Shown here: piece after piece, positions 39,352 to 47,659 of the stretch | Layout: each line of letters opens with the position of its first letter | Numbering within the stretch: position 1 is the stretch's first letter | Assembly: GCA_017744715.1 (NCBI GenBank) | Contig: JAGIAT010000003.1 | Location: 248,001-312,000, forward strand | DNA: 64,000 bases | Direction of reading: 5' to 3' | Source: Niabella sp. | Lineage (GTDB): Bacteria > Bacteroidota > Bacteroidia > Chitinophagales > Chitinophagaceae | The notes under the pieces: generated by a model | The model's input: the letters and a program-made list of their open reading frames with translations, nothing else | Databases searched by the model: none | What the model was told of the DNA's origin: nothing | Program-made: the position numbers and the translations under genes

Positions 39352-40503
39352 CTATGAGGTACGGGTTACATAGATTTTCTTCCCGTCGATACGGAAGGAA
39401 AACAATCCCGTGGCCTCCATGATTCCCAGCACACCGGATACATTCTGAAAGCGCGACATTGCGCCTTTCATTTTATCCAGTGGCATATCGCCCTCGTAAA
39501 TCACCTGTACATCATACCAGCGTGCTACCTTGGTCATGATCTCGTATACATTCTCATCGTTAAATTCAAAATAACCGTTCTTCCACGCAACAGAGGCGTC
39601 TGCATTCACTTTTGAAATGGCTACCACACCCCTGCGGTCTACCTTTGCCTGCTCGCCGGGTTTTAATGTTTGCCGGCCGTTAATTTTTACGGAGCCCTCG
39701 AGCAGCGTTGTTCTTGCCTCCGGTTCGTCTGTATAGCTGCTTACATTAAAATGGGTACCCAGTACTTTTATATCCTGCCGGCCGGAGTGAACAATAAAGG
39801 GTTTATGGGCATCCTTGGCTACTTCAAAATAGGCTTCGCCCTCCAGCTCCACGCGCCGCTCCTTTAAACCGGAAAAATTCACCGGGAACTTTAATGATGT
39901 GGCGGCGTTTAACCACACTTTTGAACCGTCGGGCAGGGTAATGCCGTATTGCTGGGCACGGGCCGTGATCAGCGTATTATATAAAGCACCGCCGGCAGCA
40001 ACCGGATGAACTTCAGGTGCGGAAACATCCAGCCGGTAAACGATGGTGCTGTCTGTTGTTTTGGTAATCACCGTTCCTTTCTGATCGGCCAGTTGTCCAT
40101 TGCCGGCTTCCGAAAGGAGGATACGGCGGCCGTCAACAAGCACCAGCGTGGCCATATTCGTACCGGGTGCAATATCGGGATGCAGCACGGGTACTGAAAC
40201 CATTTCCGGTGCCTGCTTCCGGGAGGCTTGCATCCACCGGATCGTTCCGGTTAAACAGGCTGCAACTACAACCGCAGCTGCTGCTATGCGGATCCAGGAT
40301 TTCAGGGGCGGTATCCTCCGGTCTATTCTACGGTTGATCTCCCGGAACATCTGCCGTTCCTTTGCAGGAAGGTCCGCAGCGTCCGCGGCTTCTTCCTCCT
40401 GCTGCTGATTACACCAGGCACTGTATACCCGCAGATCTTCAGCAGAGGCGTTGCCCTGTTCAATGCGCTGTATGATCTTTAAAAGTTCCTCCTGGTTCAC
40501 CAT
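39352..40503 (-). CDS. FecR-type anti-sigma factor
   Basis: 383 aa: a cytoplasmic sigma-binding N-terminus (about 1-70), one transmembrane helix (IRIAAAAVVVAACLTGTIRW), then a periplasmic FecR domain (YNTLITARAQQYGITLPDGS, VWLNAATSLKFP, RRVELEGEAYFEVAKD) and a C-terminal DUF4974-type region. It receives the signal from the STN domain of the SusC protein and releases the ECF sigma factor. It lies between those two genes. Confidence 0.92.
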   Translation of the reverse strand: MVNQEELLKIIQRIEQGNASAEDLRVYSAWCNQQQEEEAADAADLPAKERQMFREINRRIDRRIPPLKSWIRIAAAAVVVAACLTGTIRWMQASRKQAPEMVSVPVLHPDIAPGTNMATLVLVDGRRILLSEAGNGQLADQKGTVITKTTDSTIVYRLDVSAPEVHPVAAGGALYNTLITARAQQYGITLPDGSKVWLNAATSLKFPVNFSGLKERRVELEGEAYFEVAKDAHKPFIVHSGRQDIKVLGTHFNVSSYTDEPEARTTLLEGSVKINGRQTLKPGEQAKVDRRGVVAISKVNADASVAWKNGYFEFNDENVYEIMTKVARWYDVQVIYEGDMPLDKMKGAMSRFQNVSGVLGIMEATGLFSFRIDGKKIYVTRTS

Positions 40504-40782
40504 GTGTAACGGACGTTTTGACTGCCCTTATATTTAAGAGACATCAGCACATCGTGTCCCCCAAAAACATTTTAACTTTTTTTTTGAGCGTACTAAAACG
40601 ATGACAGAAATGTGAAATCATCCCTCCCGGCATAACGAAGGCAGCATGACGGTTTATTTTCAGAAAAGGGCTTGGAATACTGCTATCACCGGTGTACCGC
40701 AGCTACGCTCCCGGAATGGTGCCCCGGCCTGTAGTATAAGGCGGGGATCAGCAATTACGGTAGCGCCTTATCAGGAAATCCA

Positions 40783-41355
40783 TCAGAGGAAAATACTCCA
40801 GAACGACATTTTGCCCAGGTGCAGTTTGAGCTTTTTAAGTGTAATGGTCATCTGGTTTTCAACGGTTTTTTCGGCAATGCCCAACCGGGCAGCGATTTCT
40901 TTATTGCTCAGGTATTGTTCCCGGCTTAGCTGATAGATTTCCCGCGCCCGTTGAGGCAGTGTATGTACAAAATCATGAATGGCCGCTTTCAGCTCCTTGA
41001 TCTCAATCCCTTCCTCCATCCGGGCTTCTTCTGCAACCGGCTGTTTGGCAAAGGCCTGGCTTAGAATTTCGGTTCTTCTTTTGCTGGATAAGATCACCCG
41101 TGTAAGTTTATATTTTACAGCCGCCATCAGGTAGGCTTTTAAGCAGGTGATATTTAGTTTATGATGGTTTATCCAAAGCCATACAAAGAGATCCTGTATG
41201 GCATCCGTGCATTCGTCTTCGTCTTTCAGGATATTGAATGCATAGCGGTACAGCAGGGAGGCATAACGGGAATAGATGGCGTTGAATGCCGCCCGGTCCC
41301 GGTCTTTCAGCAAACCGGTTAATTCCTCATCACTATATTGCCTGTAATCGATCAT
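40783..41355 (-). CDS. ECF RNA polymerase sigma factor (FecI-like)
   Basis: 190 aa with region 2 (RDRAAFNAIYSRYASLLYRY; DAIQDLFVWLW) and region 4 (LPQRAREIYQLSREQYLSNK, EIAARLGIAEKTVENQMT). The C-terminus is the usual Bacteroidota FecI type. It should direct transcription of the SusC/SusD locus when released by FecR. The gene precedes FecR by 279 bp, and its leader holds a small perfect hairpin. Confidence 0.93.
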   Translation of the reverse strand: MIDYRQYSDEELTGLLKDRDRAAFNAIYSRYASLLYRYAFNILKDEDECTDAIQDLFVWLWINHHKLNITCLKAYLMAAVKYKLTRVILSSKRRTEILSQAFAKQPVAEEARMEEGIEIKELKAAIHDFVHTLPQRAREIYQLSREQYLSNKEIAARLGIAEKTVENQMTITLKKLKLHLGKMSFWSIFL

Positions 41356-41368
41356 GATAAAATTTTAC

Positions 41369-41384
41369 CCCGGTAGAAACCGGG
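41369..41384 (-). promoter_or_regulatory. Small hairpin in sigma factor leader
   Basis: CCCGGT-TTCT-ACCGGG (read on the minus strand) is a six-base perfect stem with a four-base loop, 14 bases before the sigma factor ATG, where it could affect ribosome access. Confidence 0.45.
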
Positions 41385-41627
41385 AATGCGGTATGAAATA
41401 CCCTGCAATAATATTACATCCCGCTTCGCAATCGTTTAAAATCAAATTATATTTATATTAACTTAAGCGCACACACCTGCCTGGTACAGGAGCCATTTTT
41501 CTTTTTTTATCCACCCCGCTTCATATCAACGCAACAGCAGCAATCCAACCAGGCCCTTCAATCTGTAAGCGATATTAGCAGAAAATTTTGATTTGCCATT
41601 CAACTTTGGCGTGCAACCGTTTGCACG

Positions 41628-42710
41628 TTACTTAGCGGCTCGTTTTGGCATGGCATTGATCCAATCCATAATCAGCTTCACGCCTTCTTTGTGAATGACC
41701 GTACGCGCCAGTTCCGGCATGGCGGTTCCCGGCTCTGTACTGTTCATCCGGTAAGCCAAAATGGAATGCGCGGCATCTCCCGGAACCAGGTCGTAATTCA
41801 GCCCGCCGGCGCCTCCACCGGCCGATACCGGTGATTTCAGCATGCCCAGTGCCTGCGGATCGTTTTGTTCATATTCGAGGAATAACCCGGTATTATAGGC
41901 ATCTCCCGAGCGGGTATGACAATGCGCACAATTTACATCCAGGTAAGCCCTGGCCCGCTGCTCCAGTGTATACTGCCGGGCGTCATTCCAGGCCGGAAGC
42001 TGTTCAATGGTTGCAACATCCGGCAGCCCCGCAAGCAAACCGCGGCCGGCCCAGTCGGCCAGTTGATTTTTTCCGAGAAAGACCGGTGAAAAATTCAGGT
42101 TCCGGGCCTTGGGCCCAATCGGCATTAAAGTACCTTCCTGTGTATGACACCGTTTACAGTCGTTGGTATTGGGCACCTGGTATACCGTTGAAACCGGTAC
42201 CTGCTGATCATCCAGGAACCGGATGGGAACCCGGGCACCCGTAATATGTTTTACGGCATCGGTCTGTTCTTTGTTCCACAAATAGTTCATCACCTTCCAC
42301 TCATGATCGGCCGGATCTTTTACCAGCAGGCGCGTTTCAATCATCACCTTCTGATGCTGTTCGTTGGTATAGGCAAAGTTCTTGATGATAACGGTTGAAT
42401 CCGGAAACTGAAGCGGTCCCCGGGCAACATAATGTGCCTGGCTGTCGCGGGGCCATACGATAAAGCGGTCTTTCACCGTGTAATCGGTAAACAACGGCGT
42501 ATGCAGTTCGTAACGGACCACCCCGGCATTGGGCACCAGTTCTTTTAGCACACCTTTAAAGAACCCATAATCGGAAAGTTTATCTCTGAATTCAAAACCA
42601 GCCTGCCGGGCAACAGCTCCCGTTGCTGCAGGCTTTCCTTTACACTGCTGAAACAATACCATCGCAAAGCCCGCCAGTATTGCCGCCGTTATGATATGAT
42701 ATTTACGCAT
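41628..42710 (-). CDS. SO2930-family dihaem c-type cytochrome
   Basis: 360 aa with a lipoprotein-like signal (ILAGFAMVLFQQC). Two haem sites, CKRCH (about 186) and CAHCH (about 262), lie in a family-specific frame: GFEFRDKLSDYGFF, YELHTPLFTDYTVKDRF, TNDCKRCH, and MPELARTVIHKEGVKLI near the end. This family (TIGR03806/SO2930) regularly occurs beside a parallel beta-helix protein, as here. Periplasmic electron transfer is likely; the substrate is unknown. A hairpin GTGCAA-ACGG-TTGCAC follows the stop. Confidence 0.88.
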   Translation of the reverse strand: MRKYHIITAAILAGFAMVLFQQCKGKPAATGAVARQAGFEFRDKLSDYGFFKGVLKELVPNAGVVRYELHTPLFTDYTVKDRFIVWPRDSQAHYVARGPLQFPDSTVIIKNFAYTNEQHQKVMIETRLLVKDPADHEWKVMNYLWNKEQTDAVKHITGARVPIRFLDDQQVPVSTVYQVPNTNDCKRCHTQEGTLMPIGPKARNLNFSPVFLGKNQLADWAGRGLLAGLPDVATIEQLPAWNDARQYTLEQRARAYLDVNCAHCHTRSGDAYNTGLFLEYEQNDPQALGMLKSPVSAGGGAGGLNYDLVPGDAAHSILAYRMNSTEPGTAMPELARTVIHKEGVKLIMDWINAMPKRAAK

Positions 42711-42800
42711 GATCCGTTCGAACGTTTATATTGATCGCATTTTGATGATTCAACGGTTTCACCGCAACCCGGATTACCGTTTGTTCTTTCCTCTTCATTT

Positions 42801-44093
42801 TTATTTACAAATAAAGGCACGCATGTCTGTTGACGGCTTCCAGGCAGCGGGCTTCTCGATGTTTAAAAAATCGGCATTTACAAATAAATTATCGCCCGTT
42901 TGTGTGATGCAAATACTGTCTGGATTTGTTCCGGTTCCCTTTGTGAGCAGGTTGGTTGAAATGCCATCATACATGATCAGGGGAATGCGCTTGTGCTGCC
43001 GGCCGGGATCCTGTTGATTCAGCTGCTGCTCAATTCCCATTAACAATTTGCCGATATGGTGCAGGGCTGCCGGTTCGGGAAAAGCCGGGCCCATTGCAAG
43101 CGTATTGTCATAAATACGGATATTTTTTGATATCGGGAAATACTGGTCGTTGATCTTATCCGGGGTTTCGCCAACAGCAAAGCCGGAGGCGATGGTAATG
43201 GCTGAAGAATTATTATTGATGACCCGGTTCCGGTAAAGCTCCACATTTGAGGTAGCCAGTATAATGATGCCGCTTCCGGGTGCTGCATTGCCTACACCCC
43301 AGGAAGTACCAAAGCTGCCGGCTTTTGCAAAGTTGATGCGGTTATTATCGTGCAGGTAGTTGTCATACGCCTTTACATGTCCGCCTCTTTGCGACAATCC
43401 GGGCAGATCAAATACCAGGAAGCCGGCCGTATTGTCGTAAAACTCGTTGTTATATACTTCCGCGTTTGTTGTATTTTCAATTTCACAGCCGGCCACATTT
43501 TTAGCGGCCTTACAATGGCGCACCACGGCGCTGTCCGACTGACCTACATAGATACCCGCATCCGATGCGCCTTCCGCATAACAATTTTCTACCAGTATTT
43601 TTTTACAGAGTACCGGGTAGATGGCATAACCTCCGCTGGTGGAATCTGAAGTTTTCCAGATGGCATTCAAATCCCGCACTACAATATCGCGGCTTTTGTT
43701 GATCTTCAGGAGATCTCCTTTGGAATCCCGGATCGTCATATCTGATATGGAGAACCCGGTTACATCGGTAATGCGGATGCCCTCCCCGCCCTGGGATTGT
43801 GCAGAAAAATCGAGGATGGTCTTATCCTTCCCTTCGCCTTTAAGCTGTACCTGCTTAGCTTTTACAATACTTAAGTTGTCAAATTTGTACAGCCCGGCTT
43901 TCAGCAGGATGCTGGTACTGTCTTTAACGGTCAGCAGTGCTTCCAATACCTTAGCCTCCTCACCGGGAGCAAACGTAAGCTCGTGGATATAGGCCTGCGG
44001 TGTTTTCGTTCCCGTGTTGCCGTTGCAGGAAACAAGTACTGCCAGCACCAGGATGCTGAGGCCATACCAATTATTTTTGAAGATGTGGTTCAT
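42801..44093 (-). CDS. Parallel beta-helix lipoprotein (SO2929/TIGR03805-like)
   Basis: 430 aa with a lipobox (LVLAVLVSC, Cys23). A right-handed beta-helix is made of repeated turns such as GFSISDMTIRDSKGDLLKIN, ILVENCYAEGASDAGIYVGQ and AEVYNNEFYDNTAGFLVFDL. Family members are encoded next to the dihaem cytochrome of SO2930 type. It may bind or process a polymer or small molecule at the cell surface. 90 bp separate it from the cytochrome gene and 18 bp from the TonB receptor, so the three form one operon. Confidence 0.85.
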   Translation of the reverse strand: MNHIFKNNWYGLSILVLAVLVSCNGNTGTKTPQAYIHELTFAPGEEAKVLEALLTVKDSTSILLKAGLYKFDNLSIVKAKQVQLKGEGKDKTILDFSAQSQGGEGIRITDVTGFSISDMTIRDSKGDLLKINKSRDIVVRDLNAIWKTSDSTSGGYAIYPVLCKKILVENCYAEGASDAGIYVGQSDSAVVRHCKAAKNVAGCEIENTTNAEVYNNEFYDNTAGFLVFDLPGLSQRGGHVKAYDNYLHDNNRINFAKAGSFGTSWGVGNAAPGSGIIILATSNVELYRNRVINNNSSAITIASGFAVGETPDKINDQYFPISKNIRIYDNTLAMGPAFPEPAALHHIGKLLMGIEQQLNQQDPGRQHKRIPLIMYDGISTNLLTKGTGTNPDSICITQTGDNLFVNADFLNIEKPAAWKPSTDMRAFICK

Positions 44094-44111
44094 TATACGG
44101 GTATTTATGTT

Positions 44112-46868
44112 TTAAAAAATATTATAAGCAAAAGTAGCGTAGTAAACGGCTCCGATAGCGGGGTTGGCAATACCTGTAGAATAGTAGCGGTTGGTGATGT
44201 TGGTACCGCCGATGCGTATGCCGGAATGTGCCTTTATAAGCTTATAGCTGATTTGCGCATCCACTACCGCGGAAGCCGGAACTGTACCTTGCGCCAGTCC
44301 TCCGGATACCACGTAAAAATAGCCGGGCTTATACCGCAACGCGGTATTAAAGGACCATTGCTGTTTTTTTCCCAGGCCGCTGTTTCCAAATTCCATATTG
44401 ATATGGTAATGCGGGGTATTAAAATTATTCACCTGACTGTTGTTCCGGTTCTTGAGATAATCGGAATAATAATTCACCTTTGCCAGGAAGTTGCGGCTCA
44501 GATCTACACTTACGCTTGCCGCATATCCATAAGTATTTACCCGCTCTCCACCGTTAAACGCAATATTATACTGGATGTATTTGCTGTGGTCTTTAAAGGC
44601 TTGCGGATCCTGCGTGCCGGGCGTATTGGCCACGTTTGCATACCCGATAAAGTTCTTCCACTCGGAATAATAACCCAGCACATCTATAAGTACGCGTTTA
44701 CCGATCAGCGCTGCGTAGCCCAGCTCAAAGGCATCTACCGACTGAGGTTTGATATCATTGTATACGAACCGTTTTAATACCGACGGATCACCGGTTTGCT
44801 GGTAGGCCTGCACACTTTCAAGCGTATAAGGCGGATACTGGTCAAATTTATATTTGCCGTTCAGCAGGAAAGAAGATCCGCCGGACGAATAGCTGTTATA
44901 GCCATTCAGGGTATTTTGCAACGCCTGTATATTGGAAGGGAAGCTATAGGCATTCTGGTAAGAAAAACGGATATAATGTTCCGGCGCCGCCTCAAATACG
45001 AGGGAGGCCCTGGAGGTAACACGAGGTTCTTTAAACAGGGTATTTTTATCATAGCGGAAAGAAGCGGCAGCACTCAGCCGTTCCTGTAACATCTTTTTCG
45101 ACAACTGCACATACCCGCTGTATTCGTTTACATCAATGGGTTTGTCATCATCCGGAAAAAGCGTATTCCGGCTGTTCAGGTTGTACAACCGCCAGTTGGC
45201 GCCGGCAATAATATTTACAAAGGGAATGACACCGGCAAAATTATACTGGGCCTCGGTATTGTACAATTTGCTGCGATCCAGGAACAGGGTGCCGCCTTCG
45301 GAGATCGGTGTGCCGGAGATGCGGTTTTTTAACGCCTCAAATTCCGGTGTACCCGGTACCAGCCGTCCCTGGTCTGCTGCTGCGCGGGCGGCCAGGTGCG
45401 CATCTGTAAGCGCAGCGCCGCCGGCCAGTGCGGTCAGCAGCCCCATCGTATATTGCGGATACCAGCCATCCTGGGTGGCCTCATCATAACTGGGTTTCCA
45501 TCCTTCGTTAATGTACTGAGCAGTGGGACCTGCGATTAAGGTTTTACCCGAATTTTCCTGGGTGGTATAACTGCGCACAAACCATTTGTCGCCCCGGGCC
45601 TCCAACCGGTATTGCCCTACTTTAAAATCCTTGATCTGGTAACGGGTATCATTGGTATACACCACACTGCCCGTTCCGAACGTACCGGATGCAATGAGCT
45701 GGGTTTTGGAGCTAATAAAATACCGGATCTCCGCGTTGGTTTTTAAAAGCCGGGCATTATTGTCCAGGTAGCCGTATTCTGCATACCCCGTGCGCGCCAC
45801 ATAGTTCGGGCGCTGTAACAACGGGTCGATGAGCGGGGCCAGCGATTCATCCATCCCGCGGGCGGCTTCCAGGAACGGATTAATGTCTACAGACGTAGCA
45901 CCGCCGTAGAAATTCGGGCTGTTATAATTCGGATCGGTGAACCGGCTTCCCGGGCCATTTTTATTGGCTGTATCCGTTGCTACCCAGTCTTTGGCCTGAG
46001 TATATTGCACGTTTATTTTAAATGCCAGCTTTTCATTGAGCTTCTTCGCCCAGCGCAGCGTCCAGTCGTAATAAGGAGAAGCACCAACCGGGTCGTTGCT
46101 TTTTTTATTTTTGATATGATTTACCCCCTGGGTTACCAGCAGGCTCAGCCCCTGGTATTTAAAGGGATCTTTACCGGTCATTACCATCGTGCCGTTCAAC
46201 CCCCGGGAGCCGTATAAGGCGGAAGAGGCGCCGGACAGCAATTCAATATTATCTACATCCAGTTGTGTAAGACCGATAGCAGATCCCAGCGGGAAATTCA
46301 GCCCCGGCGCCTGGTTATCCATCCCATCCACGATCTGGGTAAAATTGGTATTGCCGCTGGTATTAAAACCGCGGGTGGTTACGCTGGTAAATCCCAGGCT
46401 GGATACCGTTACATCCACCCCCTTCAGCCCCTGCATCATGTCCATATAATTCAGCTGGGGCGCATTGGCAATATCTTTATTGCTGAGCTGTTCGATGGTT
46501 ACGGGCGAGGTTAGTTTCCGCTGCCGGGTACGACTGGAAGATACCACTACTTCCGAACCCAATACAGAAGCGGGGCTCAGCAATAGTTCCAGTGGCTGCC
46601 GGGTATCCGACACCACTACCTCCCGGGGTTCAAAACCAACGGAAGACAACAGCAAGGTGAGCGGCAACGCTTTGTGCGTACGTAATTCAAACCGCCCGCG
46701 TTCATTGGTATAGGTTCCTTCCGAAGCGTTCCGGATGCTTACCGAAACCGCCGCAACGGTTTCCCCTGCAACCGTACTCCTTACAACGCCCTTAATGGTT
46801 TGTTGTGCCCGGGATGCATCCACCAGCCACAGCTGGAATACAAGACTCAGCAGTAAGATTTTTCTCAT
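44112..46868 (-). CDS. TonB-dependent receptor with carboxypeptidase-like domain
   Basis: 918 aa: signal peptide (ILLLSLVFQLWLVDASRA), carboxypeptidase regulatory-like domain (about 24-105), plug (TSPVTIEQLSNKDIANAPQL, SSALYGSRGLNGTMVMTGKD), and a beta-barrel with a short C-terminal YYATFAYNIF. It is not a SusC type: there is no SusD partner and no STN domain. It lies upstream of the beta-helix and dihaem cytochrome genes and probably imports the compound they process. The TetR gene 80 bp upstream may control all three. Confidence 0.9.
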   Translation of the reverse strand: MRKILLLSLVFQLWLVDASRAQQTIKGVVRSTVAGETVAAVSVSIRNASEGTYTNERGRFELRTHKALPLTLLLSSVGFEPREVVVSDTRQPLELLLSPASVLGSEVVVSSSRTRQRKLTSPVTIEQLSNKDIANAPQLNYMDMMQGLKGVDVTVSSLGFTSVTTRGFNTSGNTNFTQIVDGMDNQAPGLNFPLGSAIGLTQLDVDNIELLSGASSALYGSRGLNGTMVMTGKDPFKYQGLSLLVTQGVNHIKNKKSNDPVGASPYYDWTLRWAKKLNEKLAFKINVQYTQAKDWVATDTANKNGPGSRFTDPNYNSPNFYGGATSVDINPFLEAARGMDESLAPLIDPLLQRPNYVARTGYAEYGYLDNNARLLKTNAEIRYFISSKTQLIASGTFGTGSVVYTNDTRYQIKDFKVGQYRLEARGDKWFVRSYTTQENSGKTLIAGPTAQYINEGWKPSYDEATQDGWYPQYTMGLLTALAGGAALTDAHLAARAAADQGRLVPGTPEFEALKNRISGTPISEGGTLFLDRSKLYNTEAQYNFAGVIPFVNIIAGANWRLYNLNSRNTLFPDDDKPIDVNEYSGYVQLSKKMLQERLSAAASFRYDKNTLFKEPRVTSRASLVFEAAPEHYIRFSYQNAYSFPSNIQALQNTLNGYNSYSSGGSSFLLNGKYKFDQYPPYTLESVQAYQQTGDPSVLKRFVYNDIKPQSVDAFELGYAALIGKRVLIDVLGYYSEWKNFIGYANVANTPGTQDPQAFKDHSKYIQYNIAFNGGERVNTYGYAASVSVDLSRNFLAKVNYYSDYLKNRNNSQVNNFNTPHYHINMEFGNSGLGKKQQWSFNTALRYKPGYFYVVSGGLAQGTVPASAVVDAQISYKLIKAHSGIRIGGTNITNRYYSTGIANPAIGAVYYATFAYNIF

Positions 46869-46948
46869 AGCCCTTATGATTAATAAACAATTAAAAACAG
46901 CTTCAGCAATACACCCGTCTATTTACCGTTCGGCACCACAACCATCTC

Positions 46949-47551
46949 TTATTTTTTCAGTCCCCGGAAAATGAGGGCGATTAACATTTTCATATCCTGG
47001 AGGCTCTGTGCATAGTCGATATCAGGCCCCCTTGTCAGGATGGCTTTTTGCTCTACACTATGCTTCAGCGCATCGCTGATATTGATGAGCACGGAAGCCA
47101 GCTTTGCGGGGTTTGCCTGCACCAGTTCTCCCTTGCTCATGGCCTTCCGGATCAGCTCCGCAAGGAATAGTTTCTCCCGGTTCATCAGCGCGTCATACAG
47201 CTCAAAAAAACGCGGCAGGATCTTATTCAACGTATCTGTTGACACCCGGTTCATGTTCAACACCTTTTTATAGTAGTTGAAACGTGCCTGCATATAATAG
47301 GCCACCTGGCTTTCGATCCCTTTTTTCAATTGTACCTTTTCCTGCAGGGCAAGAATATAATCCTCCCCTTCCCTCAAAGCAGTTTCAATAAAAATATCTT
47401 CCTTGTTCTTGTAATAATAATACAGCGATGCCTTGTTCAACCCAACCGTTTGTGCAATATCCTCCAGCGTAGTTTTGTCGAGACCAAATTTTTCAAAGCA
47501 CTGCATGGCGCCCTTTCCTATCTGCTTTTTAACCAGGTCCCGTTTGTTCAT
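46949..47551 (-). CDS. TetR/AcrR family regulator
   Basis: 200 aa. The N-terminal HTH reads CFEKFGLDKTTLEDIAQTVG followed by LNKASLYYYYKNKEDIF, a standard TetR DNA-binding domain; the rest is a helical ligand-binding domain. First gene of the TetR/TonB receptor/beta-helix/cytochrome set, so it is probably the local repressor. Confidence 0.9.
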   Translation of the reverse strand: MNKRDLVKKQIGKGAMQCFEKFGLDKTTLEDIAQTVGLNKASLYYYYKNKEDIFIETALREGEDYILALQEKVQLKKGIESQVAYYMQARFNYYKKVLNMNRVSTDTLNKILPRFFELYDALMNREKLFLAELIRKAMSKGELVQANPAKLASVLINISDALKHSVEQKAILTRGPDIDYAQSLQDMKMLIALIFRGLKK

Positions 47552-47659
47552 ATGGTACTTCTTTGATACTAAGTTAATTTAATTTTTCAAACAATTCATT
47601 AAAAAAGTTGAAAAATTTTCTACACGGAAAATGGATGGCACACCGGCTGCAGGCACCTA

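Noticed and set aside
40504-40782. A gene between the FecR and sigma factor genes
   Set aside because: Only a weak frame on the wrong strand; the segment contains an inverted repeat (ATAAGGC/GCCTTAT) and looks regulatory.
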